Positions 1 to 6,903 of a DNA stretch of 64,000 bases are shown in pieces. Made by a program: the position numbers and the translations under genes. The DNA is from Prevotella sp. (lineage in GTDB: Bacteria; Bacteroidota; Bacteroidia; Bacteroidales; Bacteroidaceae). The DNA is taken from NCBI GenBank assembly GCA_017449675.1, contig JAFTFG010000020.1:26973-90972 (forward strand). Reading direction: 5' to 3'. Every line of letters starts with the position of its first letter. Within the stretch, counting starts at the first letter, position 1. The notes under the pieces are model-generated. The model saw only the letters and a program-made list of their open reading frames with translations. It searched no databases and had not been told where the DNA came from.

Positions 1-584
1 CAATGAAGAATCACTTCCGGCCCGATGGGTCATGCTATCACGTGGCTGTGTACGACACACTCGACGGTCATTTCATCAAGGGTGTGACGCATCAGGGCTA
101 TAGTGATTCATCCATGTGGTCTCGTGGACAGTCCTGGGCCATCTACGGTTATACGATAGTCTATCGCTTCACCAAGGATGTGCGTTTTCTGGATCATGCC
201 CAGAAAGTGACGGATATCTATCTGGAACGTTTGAAGGAGACAAGTAACGACTGGGTACCCATCTGGGACATGGACGACCCTCGTGGACTACAGGCTCCCA
301 AGGATGCCTCTACGGCCTGTGTCGTTGCCAGCGCACTGATAGAACTCAGCCAATATGTGGATGAGGAAAAAGGAAAGACTTATCTCCATGCGGCAGAAAG
401 GATGCTGAGCGACCTCAGTACAGAAAAGTATCAGAGCAGGGAGAAGAATGTCTCTTTCCTCCTGCACTCCACAGGACACCATCCTGCCGGCAGTGAGATA
501 GATGCCAGCATCATCTATGCCGACTATTACTATATTGAGGCGTTATTACGGTGGAAAAATATCGTCCTTGAAAAGAAATCGTAA
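1..584 (+). CDS. Glycoside hydrolase family 88 protein, C-terminal part (cut by window edge)
   Basis: The C-terminal about 193 residues of an unsaturated glucuronyl hydrolase-like enzyme (GH88/GH105 six-hairpin fold). Members hydrolyse the unsaturated uronic acid left by polysaccharide lyases. The tract MWSRGQSWAIYG (residues 38-49 of the visible part) is the family's conserved WSRGQ(A/S)WAIYG block, and a helical-hairpin pattern runs through to an ADYYYIEALLRW end typical of the family. The first half, with the N-terminal catalytic region, lies left of the window, so the gene is partial at the edge rather than broken. It reads to a TAA at 582-584. Exact substrate (ulvan, heparin, rhamnogalacturonan or other) cannot be told from this part. 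Confidence 0.85.
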   Translation, partial: MKNHFRPDGSCYHVAVYDTLDGHFIKGVTHQGYSDSSMWSRGQSWAIYGYTIVYRFTKDVRFLDHAQKVTDIYLERLKETSNDWVPIWDMDDPRGLQAPKDASTACVVASALIELSQYVDEEKGKTYLHAAERMLSDLSTEKYQSREKNVSFLLHSTGHHPAGSEIDASIIYADYYYIEALLRWKNIVLEKKS

Positions 585-602
585 AATATTTAGGGTTTTC
601 TT

Positions 603-633
603 TTTGTGGTTTCCCCACTTATTTGTATCTTTG
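603..633 (+). promoter_or_regulatory. Bacteroidota-type promoter of tRNA-Val(CAC)
   Basis: A -33 TTTG (603-606) and a -7 TATCTTTG (626-633) are separated by 19 nt, the Bacteroidota primary sigma factor pattern. The tRNA begins 20 nt downstream. The core is nearly the same as that before tRNA-Leu at 6615-6645. Confidence 0.7.
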
Positions 634-653
634 CACCCGAATTTGGGAAAGAG

Positions 654-728
654 AGGGGCATAGCCCAGTTGGTTTAGAGCGCTGCAGTCACATTGCAGAG
701 GTCCCCGGTTCGAGCCCGGGTGTCCCTA
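654..728 (+). tRNA. tRNA-Val(CAC)
   Basis: A 75-nt cloverleaf. The acceptor stem AGGGGCA/TGTCCCT has one G-U pair, the T arm is CCCGG-TTCGAGC-CCGGG, and the anticodon stem CTGCA/TGCAG encloses loop GTCACAT with anticodon CAC at 689-691 (reads GUG, valine). The D stem GCCC/GAGC has one mismatch and position 32 is an unusual G. Discriminator A is followed by encoded CC, not a full CCA. Isotype is inferred from the anticodon. Confidence 0.85.
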
Positions 729-737
729 CCTGAAGAA

Positions 738-774
738 AAGACGAAGCAACAATTTTGTTGTTTCGTCTTTTTTT
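738..774 (+). terminator. Intrinsic terminator after tRNA-Val(CAC)
   Basis: Stem AAGACGAA (738-745) pairs with TTCGTCTT (762-769), with further pairing of AACAA and TTGTT inside, followed by a T run. Confidence 0.75.
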
Positions 775-898
775 GTGGCCTTGAACCAGTTGAGCATATC
801 ATGTTCCTCAAGTCTGTGTTCGGAGGGACGGCGATGATAAGTTTCCATAAACGACATCATCTGCTCATACTGCTGCTGCCATCTTTCTTCCTGCGTCA

Positions 899-1126
899 TT
901 ATAATCCTGAGCCGTCCAACTCGTCAATATACTCCAAACAGAAGTCTTCCAGGCCGATGTAGTAGATGCCGTTCTCGTCAAACCATGGTACGATATTGCT
1001 CACCTCCTGTATTTCATCGAGTAGTACAGAGTATTGCTTTGTCGTATCTATCCATACTTTCGAATATTTTGCGTATTTACGCATCTTTTTCGGATAAAGC
1101 GGCAAAAGACAGGATGCGTATTTCAC
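899..1126 (-). CDS. Hypothetical small protein (75 aa, GTG start)
   Basis: A possible 75-residue acidic protein. The start is GTG at 1126, overlapping the TGA of the upstream frame (1123-1125) as GTGA, an arrangement that suggests translational coupling. The C-terminal part (FDENGIYYIGLEDFCLEYID) is rich in acidic and aromatic residues. No family is recognised, no signal peptide or membrane segment is seen. It may instead be the remnant of a longer protein together with the frame at 1123-1374, because neither has a clear promoter. Confidence 0.35.
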   Translation of the reverse strand: MKYASCLLPLYPKKMRKYAKYSKVWIDTTKQYSVLLDEIQEVSNIVPWFDENGIYYIGLEDFCLEYIDELDGSGL

Positions 1127-1374
1127 TGATTAGAGTGTGAGAGAAGAACCTCGTCAAGGAATTCCTCCACTGTATAGACTCTGTCATTTACACATCCATA
1201 ATGAACAGGGTAGGAAATTGTGGCGTATTTCTTGAATTCCATATTGATGAGAAATAATGTCATCAAACTGGGTGTGTCATGACACGCTTTGAATAGAGAG
1301 AATACGAGGTTATAACACGTCTTCGCCGCCTTTGTTGTCACCACTTCGGAGAAAAGGGAAAGAGGTACTGGCAA
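1123..1374 (-). CDS. Hypothetical small protein (83 aa)
   Basis: An 83-residue frame immediately upstream of, and overlapping by 4 nt, the 75-aa frame at 899-1126. A hydrophobic middle section is followed by an acidic C-terminus (YTVEEFLDEVL). An alternative start is the internal Met in NMEFKKYATI. No family is recognised. The stretch 899-1805 has three short same-strand frames without a clear promoter, which could be small accessory genes or the residue of decayed ones. Confidence 0.35.
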   Translation of the reverse strand: MPVPLSLFSEVVTTKAAKTCYNLVFSLFKACHDTPSLMTLFLINMEFKKYATISYPVHYGCVNDRVYTVEEFLDEVLLSHSNQ

Positions 1375-1457
1375 AAAGGGAGAAAGGTAGTATGTAACCA
1401 GATAAGGCCGGACGGACTTATATGTACGAGCGACCGCTGAATTCTGAGTTCTAACGC

Positions 1458-1805
1458 TTAGAGATGTGGCAACAATCCATCAACTATCTGGCTAAAGAGT
1501 GGACCACACATACCTCCTGCGCTGGCAGGCAATCCGTCTTTCTCCAATTCGTCTATCTGAAAATTCTCACTCGCATAGTAATTCAGTAGCCACCATGCAC
1601 CCTTTCTGCCTAAGAAACCATGTTCATCTGCTTTCAGGTAATATTTTGCTGCTTGTTCCGGGTCATACACACTGTCGCACACCTCTCCGGCATACATCTC
1701 TGCCAGGAACTTGTTGGCAAAAGGAATTTTATCTGCCATATTAATGAGCCTTTCAGCATTATACGGTTGTTGGTTCTTTCCCAGAAATGCCGGAGCCATG
1801 CACAT
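1458..1805 (-). CDS. Sel1-repeat-like small protein or gene remnant (115 aa)
   Basis: A 115-residue frame with one good Sel1-like (TPR-related) repeat: FLAEMYAGEVC...YDPEQAAKYYLKADEHG (about residues 33-64) has the family's LAxMYxxG...D..QAxxYYxKAAxxG pattern, and the next helix pair (KGAWWLLNYYAS) may be a second partial repeat. Sel1 proteins normally carry several repeats and mediate protein contacts, so this short form is either a single-repeat protein or a fragment. No signal peptide is seen. The partner is unknown. Confidence 0.45.
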   Translation of the reverse strand: MCMAPAFLGKNQQPYNAERLINMADKIPFANKFLAEMYAGEVCDSVYDPEQAAKYYLKADEHGFLGRKGAWWLLNYYASENFQIDELEKDGLPASAGGMCGPLFSQIVDGLLPHL

Positions 1806-1961
1806 AATCAGTTCACCGAACGAACTGCCTTGTTCTTCTCCGTTTTGCCCTTATTTTACAGTCATTCTGCGTTAATTCTCTAAAATCGGTCTTTTGTTAC
1901 AACCTTTTTCGTAACTTTGGCTTCGCCGAACTTACTCGGCACTCGAAAGAACTCAAATAAA

Positions 1962-1993
1962 TTTGGTTCTTTACTCGTTTTTTCGTAACTTTG
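1962..1993 (+). promoter_or_regulatory. Promoter of the parC unit
   Basis: TTTG (1962-1965), 20 nt, then TAACTTTG (1986-1993), 27 nt before the parC start codon. A second copy of TTCGTAACTTTG lies 74 bp upstream (1908-1919) but with a poor -33 spacing. Confidence 0.7.
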
Positions 1994-2020
1994 CACAAAG
2001 TTTAAAAACCAATAACCCTC

Positions 2021-4735
2021 ATGGACGACGAAATCAAGGACGACAAGATGATAGAAGAGACCCCCGAAGAGTCACAGGAAGGCACCGAGGTAGAAGGCCA
2101 TTCCGACTATCAACCTGTAAACCGATTTGACGCAGCAGCAGTACATCATCTGAGCGGTATGTACCAGAACTGGTTTCTGGACTATGCCAGTTATACGATT
2201 CTAGACCGTGCTGTTCCGCATATCGAAGACGGTTTGAAACCCGTGCAACGCCGTATTCTGCACTCGATGAAACGGATGGACGACGGGCGTTTTAATAAGG
2301 TGGCGAATATCGTGGGCCATACCATGCAGTTTCACCCTCATGGTGATGCCTCTATCGGTGATGCCCTGGTACAGTTGGGACAGAAAGACCTGTTGGTGGA
2401 CACCCAGGGTAACTGGGGTAATATCCTGACAGGTAACAAGGCTGCCGCCCCCCGTTATATCGAGGCCCGTCTGTCGAAATTCGCCCTAGACACCGTTTTC
2501 AATCCCAAGACCACCGAGTGGCAGATGTCATATGACGGTCGTAACAAAGAGCCGATTACCCTTCCCGTGAAGTTCCCGTTACTGTTGGCACAGGGTGCTG
2601 AGGGTATTGCTGTCGGTCTGTCGACCAAGGTACTGCCCCATAACTTCGTGGAAATCTGTGAGGCAGCCATCAGTTATCTGCATAATGAGGAGTTCCATCT
2701 CTATCCCGACTTCCCCACCGGCGGCAGTATTGATGTCTCTAAATACAATGACGGACAGCGTGGCGGTGTACTGAAGGTACGTGCCAAGATTGAGAAACTA
2801 GACCCCAAAACCCTCGTTATCCGTGAGATACCCTTCTCGAAGACCACTGAGACCCTGATAGACTCCATCCTGAAGGCTGTCGACAAAGGAAAGATCAAGG
2901 CCCGCCACGTAGAGGACCTGACGGCTGCCAAGGTAGAGATACAGGTACAACTGGCACCCGGTGTCTCATCTGATAAGACGTTGGATGCCCTCTATGCCTT
3001 CTCCGACTGTGAGATTAACATCTCACCCAACTGTTGTGTGATTGAGGATAACAAACCTCAGTTCCTCACGATCTCCGATGTGTTACGTCATAGTGTCGAC
3101 CGCACGAAAGAACTGATTCGCCAGGAGTTGGAGATCCGCAAGGGAGAACTGTTGGAACAGTTGCATTTCCAGTCTTTGGAGAAAATCTTCATTGAGGAGC
3201 GGATCTATAAAGACAAGAAATTCGAGAACGCACCCACCGTCGATGCCGTCTGCGAGCATATTGATGAGCGGTTGACCCCCTACTATCCTCAGATGGTACG
3301 TGAGGTCACCAAGGACGACATCCTCAAACTTCTCGAGATTAAGATGCAGCGCATCCTGAAGTTCAACAAGGATAAAGCCGATGAGTTGATGGCCCGTATC
3401 AAGGCAGAGATTGACGAGATAGACAAGGACCTCGCCAACCTTGTGGAAGTCACCGCCGATTGGTTTCAGTTCCTTAAGGACAAATACGGCAAGGACCATC
3501 CACGACTCACGGAGATCCGTAATTTCGACACCATCGAGGCTACGAAGGTGGTGGAGGCCAACCAGAAACTGTATATCAACCGGGCAGACGGCTTTATCGG
3601 TACAGGACTGAAGAAAGACGAGTTCGTATGCAACTGCTCTGACATCGACGATATCATCATCTTCTACAAAGACGGTAAGTTCAAGGTAGTCCGTGTGGCC
3701 GACAAACTTTTTGTAGGGAAGAACGTACTATGGCTGGGTGTCTTTAAGAAGAACGACCAGCGCACCATCTATAATGCCGTATACAGAGACGGTAAGAAAG
3801 GTACCTATTTTATTAAGCGTTTCAACGTGTCATCGGTCACTCGGGAAAGGGAGTATGATATCACGGCAGGAACCCCCGGTTCAAAGGTCGTCTACTTCAC
3901 GGCCAACCCCAATGGAGAGGCGGAGGTCATCAAGGTGACCCTGGAGCCCGCCCCCAAACTCAAGAAAATATTCTTCGACAAGGACTTCTCAGAGGTCGGT
4001 ATCAAGGGACGTGGTGCCAAAGGTGTCATCCTCACCAAATACCAGGTACACCGTATCGGCTTGAAGAGTCACGGCCACTCCACACTGGGAGGCAGAAAGG
4101 TATGGTACGATCCTGACGTGAACCGCCTGAACTATGATGAGCACGGACAATTGCTGGGTGAGTTCAATGACGATGACAACATCCTCGTGATCCTCAAGAA
4201 CGGTGACTACTACCTCTCTGGCTTTGATGCCAACGTACACTTTGAGGATACGATTGCCCATCTGGAGAAATACGATGCCGAGAAGGTATGGAGTTGTGTA
4301 CTCTACGATGCGGACAACCAAGGCTATCCCTATGTGAAGCGTTTCCTCATGGAAGCCTCGAAGAAGAAGCAGAACTACCTAGGCGAGAACCTTAACTCCA
4401 CACAGATCCTGTTGACCGACCAAGTATTTCCCCGTATACAGATCAACTACGGTGGCGTTGATGAGTTCCGTGGCTCCGAGGAAGTGGATGTAGAGCAATT
4501 CATTGCCGTCAAGGGCTATAAAGCGAAGGGTAAGCGTCTGACGACCAACCAGATTGCGAGTATCGTTGAACTGGCCCCCCTACGTTTCCCCACCGAACCC
4601 ACCGATTCCACCGAACCTACCGAACCGGTCGAGGAAGAGGAAGATCTGGACCCTGACGCAGGAAAGAGTCAACAGCAAGTGAAAGACGAACTAACAGGAC
4701 AACAAACCCTTTTCTCAGATGAAGACTATCAGTAA
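2021..4735 (+). CDS. parC: DNA topoisomerase IV subunit A
   Basis: A 904-residue type IIA topoisomerase A subunit. It cuts and rejoins DNA with ParE to decatenate chromosomes. After an acidic 35-residue N-terminus comes the winged-helix/tower domain with the active-site block AAAPRYIEARLS, where Tyr146 would form the DNA phosphotyrosine. The DNA-contact segment HPHGDASIGDALV (about 105-117) is intact. A coiled-coil region lies around 370-480 and a beta-pinwheel-like C-terminal domain follows from about 510. The acidic tail (EEEEDLDPDAG) is typical of Bacteroidota ParC. Calling it ParC rather than GyrA rests on overall family resemblance and on the lack of a clear GyrA box. Its 3' end overlaps the next gene by 17 nt. 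Confidence 0.9.
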   Translation: MDDEIKDDKMIEETPEESQEGTEVEGHSDYQPVNRFDAAAVHHLSGMYQNWFLDYASYTILDRAVPHIEDGLKPVQRRILHSMKRMDDGRFNKVANIVGHTMQFHPHGDASIGDALVQLGQKDLLVDTQGNWGNILTGNKAAAPRYIEARLSKFALDTVFNPKTTEWQMSYDGRNKEPITLPVKFPLLLAQGAEGIAVGLSTKVLPHNFVEICEAAISYLHNEEFHLYPDFPTGGSIDVSKYNDGQRGGVLKVRAKIEKLDPKTLVIREIPFSKTTETLIDSILKAVDKGKIKARHVEDLTAAKVEIQVQLAPGVSSDKTLDALYAFSDCEINISPNCCVIEDNKPQFLTISDVLRHSVDRTKELIRQELEIRKGELLEQLHFQSLEKIFIEERIYKDKKFENAPTVDAVCEHIDERLTPYYPQMVREVTKDDILKLLEIKMQRILKFNKDKADELMARIKAEIDEIDKDLANLVEVTADWFQFLKDKYGKDHPRLTEIRNFDTIEATKVVEANQKLYINRADGFIGTGLKKDEFVCNCSDIDDIIIFYKDGKFKVVRVADKLFVGKNVLWLGVFKKNDQRTIYNAVYRDGKKGTYFIKRFNVSSVTREREYDITAGTPGSKVVYFTANPNGEAEVIKVTLEPAPKLKKIFFDKDFSEVGIKGRGAKGVILTKYQVHRIGLKSHGHSTLGGRKVWYDPDVNRLNYDEHGQLLGEFNDDDNILVILKNGDYYLSGFDANVHFEDTIAHLEKYDAEKVWSCVLYDADNQGYPYVKRFLMEASKKKQNYLGENLNSTQILLTDQVFPRIQINYGGVDEFRGSEEVDVEQFIAVKGYKAKGKRLTTNQIASIVELAPLRFPTEPTDSTEPTEPVEEEEDLDPDAGKSQQQVKDELTGQQTLFSDEDYQ

Positions 4736-5555
4736 AGTATCAGGCAATTGGCCGTTAGTACTGGGCTTTTGGTTCATGAGCCTATTAAGTCCATTAAACC
4801 TATCAGCCCAAAATGACTCCGCCAAGGTTATCACGAGCAGTAGGATGATCGGTATAGGAGGTACTAACATCCTGGACACCTACCTCTCAGCAGAACATTT
4901 CAAGGGAGCAGGAATGAGTTTTCTGGCAACGGTAGAGCGTAAGCGGCCCTACCGTCGATGGAGTACCCTGATGGAACATGAGGCCAACCTCTCCTTGGTA
5001 CATGACCGTGCCGACTCTCAGAAAGAGATGGAGGGAGTTTATAACTTCTACTGGGGAAAACTCTATAACTGGTCGCTTTTCAACCAACGGTTGACGCTAC
5101 AGGCCGGTGGACTGGTCAACGCATCCCTGGGGTTCATCTATAACACCTCCAACTCCAATAACCCCGCTCAGGCCCGTGCCCATCTGAACGTGATGCCCAC
5201 CGCAGTGGCCTCCTATCGCTTCACACTCTTCAAGAAACCTATGCTGGTGCGTTATGAGGTGAACCTCCCATTGGCCGGTGTGATGTTCTCACCCAACTAC
5301 GGACAGTCGTACTATGAGATCTTCTCACGTGGCAACTATGACCACAACTGTGTCTTCACCACTTTCGTCAACGCCCCTGAATGGCGACAGATACTGACCC
5401 TTGATGCCAACCTCAAGGGATCGTGGATGCTCCGGATCGGTTATTTAGGGAACTACCAGCAATACAAGGTGAACCAACTGAAGCAACACGTATACACCCA
5501 TCGGTTACTCATCGGTTTCACCAAGAAATTCTCAATTATTCCGCACCGTCTATGA
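4719..5555 (+). CDS. DUF3316 family exported protein
   Basis: A 278-residue protein with an N-terminal hydrophobic signal segment ending in LNLSAQ (about residue 31). The rest is rich in alternating aromatic and polar residues (YNFYWGKLYNWSLFNQRLTLQAG, shortened here in meaning) and ends in a basic/aromatic tail, the pattern of an outer-membrane beta barrel. It matches the Bacteroidota family DUF3316 of unknown function. The start overlaps parC by 17 nt and the stop TGA overlaps the next ATG (ATGA), so the three genes are almost certainly cotranscribed. No role can be assigned. Confidence 0.75.
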   Translation: MKTISKVSGNWPLVLGFWFMSLLSPLNLSAQNDSAKVITSSRMIGIGGTNILDTYLSAEHFKGAGMSFLATVERKRPYRRWSTLMEHEANLSLVHDRADSQKEMEGVYNFYWGKLYNWSLFNQRLTLQAGGLVNASLGFIYNTSNSNNPAQARAHLNVMPTAVASYRFTLFKKPMLVRYEVNLPLAGVMFSPNYGQSYYEIFSRGNYDHNCVFTTFVNAPEWRQILTLDANLKGSWMLRIGYLGNYQQYKVNQLKQHVYTHRLLIGFTKKFSIIPHRL

Positions 5556-6592
5556 AGAAGATTCTATTATCTATAGTGCCTATAGTAACGATAGTGACTA
5601 TACTATCCTTTTCCTCCTGCGTGGATGAGCAGGAGCGTCCAGATACCCCCGCAGGCAACTTTGAGGCCCTGTGGCAGATTATCGACGAGCATTATTGTTT
5701 CTTTGACTACAAACAACAGGAGTACGGACTGGACTGGCAAGAGGTATACCAGAAATACAGGGTACGCATCAACGAAGATATGACAGAGCCCCAACTCTTT
5801 GAGGTATGCTGCGACATGCTGTCTGAACTGCGTGACGGACATGTCAACCTGTCCTCCAGTTATGACTACGGACGCTATTGGACATGGCAGGAAGCCTATC
5901 CCAAGAATTTCAGCGACACCCTGTCACGTATCTATATGGGTACCGACTACAAGATCTCCAGCGGTCTGCGCTATCGGGTGCTGGACGATAATATCGGCTA
6001 TATCCGCTATGAGTCCTTCCAGAATGGTATCGGAGAAGGTAATCTCGATGACGTACTGACCTATCTCATCCTCTGCAGAGGACTGATTATCGATATCCGG
6101 AATAACGGCGGAGGCGACCTGACCAATGCCGAGATGTTAGCAGCCCGCTTTGTCAATGAGAGGACCTTGGTAGGTTATATGCAGCATAAGACAGGTAAGG
6201 GACATCAGGACTTCAGTAGTCTGGAGCCACAATATCTGGAGCCATCCAGTAATATCCGATGGCATAAGCCAGTGTGTATACTGACCAACCGCTCCGTATT
6301 CAGTGCCGCCAATGAGTTTGTATCTATGATGCACGCCCTTCCTCAGGTGAAGATAGTAGGTGACCATACTGGTGGAGGTTCCGGTCTGCCGATGAGCAGC
6401 AGTCTGCCTAATGGATGGAATGTCCGCTTCTCCGCCTGTCCGTCCTATGACAAAGACAAACAACAGACGGAATTCGGTATTGCTCCCGACTATTTCGTAC
6501 AACTGGAAGATGAGGACATGGCGAAGGGTATTGATACCATCATTGAGGCTGCACGAAATCTTTTAGCCGAAGGTACTTTCGTTCGACAATAA
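5552..6592 (+). CDS. S41 family peptidase, lipoprotein
   Basis: A 347-residue C-terminal-processing-type serine protease (family S41, tricorn/Ctp fold). The start at 5552 is preferred over an upstream in-frame ATG at 5423 because it begins a clean lipoprotein signal (MKKILLS...LSFSSC, lipid-modified Cys23) and overlaps the previous stop as ATGA. The protease core is visible: GLIIDIRNNGGGD, then NRSVFSAANEF, whose Ser is the expected nucleophile, and a GGGSGLPMSSSLPNGW block. It is probably tethered to a membrane on the periplasmic side. Its substrate is unknown; the link to DUF3316 and parC is by position only. Confidence 0.85.
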   Translation: MKKILLSIVPIVTIVTILSFSSCVDEQERPDTPAGNFEALWQIIDEHYCFFDYKQQEYGLDWQEVYQKYRVRINEDMTEPQLFEVCCDMLSELRDGHVNLSSSYDYGRYWTWQEAYPKNFSDTLSRIYMGTDYKISSGLRYRVLDDNIGYIRYESFQNGIGEGNLDDVLTYLILCRGLIIDIRNNGGGDLTNAEMLAARFVNERTLVGYMQHKTGKGHQDFSSLEPQYLEPSSNIRWHKPVCILTNRSVFSAANEFVSMMHALPQVKIVGDHTGGGSGLPMSSSLPNGWNVRFSACPSYDKDKQQTEFGIAPDYFVQLEDEDMAKGIDTIIEAARNLLAEGTFVRQ

Positions 6593-6614
6593 TAATAAAA
6601 AGTTGCTTTTTTAT

Positions 6615-6645
6615 TTTGTATTGTCCCCACTTATTCGTACCTTTG
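6615..6645 (+). promoter_or_regulatory. Promoter of the tRNA-Leu/tRNA-Val pair
   Basis: TTTG (6615-6618), 19 nt, TACCTTTG (6638-6645), 34 nt before tRNA-Leu. It shares the block CCCCACTTATT.GTA.CTTTG with the tRNA-Val(CAC) promoter. Confidence 0.75.
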
Positions 6646-6679
6646 CACTCGCTTAGCGCAAAGAATGGGATTAACCGTC

Positions 6680-6764
6680 GCGCCTGTGGCGGAATTGGTA
6701 GACGCGCTAGACTTAGGATCTAGTGTCTCACGACGTGCAGGTTCGAGTCCTGTCAGGCGCACCA
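6680..6764 (+). tRNA. tRNA-Leu(TAG)
   Basis: An 85-nt class II tRNA with acceptor stem GCGCCTG/CAGGCGC, long variable arm, anticodon stem CTAGA/TCTAG and anticodon TAG at 6714-6716 (reads CUA/CUG). The 3' CCA is encoded at 6762-6764. Confidence 0.95.
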
Positions 6765-6772
6765 AAAGAAGA

Positions 6773-6846
6773 GTCGGCATAGCTCAGTTGGTTAGAGTAT
6801 CACCTTGACATGGTGGGGGTCCTTGGTTCGAATCCAAGTGTCGACA
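6773..6846 (+). tRNA. tRNA-Val(GAC)
   Basis: Acceptor stem GTCGGCA/TGTCGAC (one G-U), anticodon stem TCACC/GGTGG, loop TTGACAT with anticodon GAC at 6817-6819 (reads GUC/GUU), T arm CTTGG-TTCGAAT-CCAAG. It starts 8 nt after tRNA-Leu and is cotranscribed with it. No encoded CCA. Confidence 0.93.
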
Positions 6847-6849
6847 CAA

Positions 6850-6887
6850 CAAAAGAGGATATGTCACTGATGACATATCCTCTTTTG
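6850..6887. terminator. Bidirectional terminator between the tRNA pair and the M16 gene
   Basis: A perfect 17-bp stem: CAAAAGAGGATATGTCA, loop CTGA, and its complement ending in TCCTCTTTTG. Runs of A and T on both sides let it work for the plus-strand tRNAs and the minus-strand operon ending at 6904. Confidence 0.85.
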
Positions 6888-6903
6888 TATTATCACATAG
6901 TTT

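Noticed and set aside
693-962. 89-codon frame starting inside tRNA-Val(CAC)
   Set aside because: It begins within the tRNA and runs through the terminator hairpin; no protein character.
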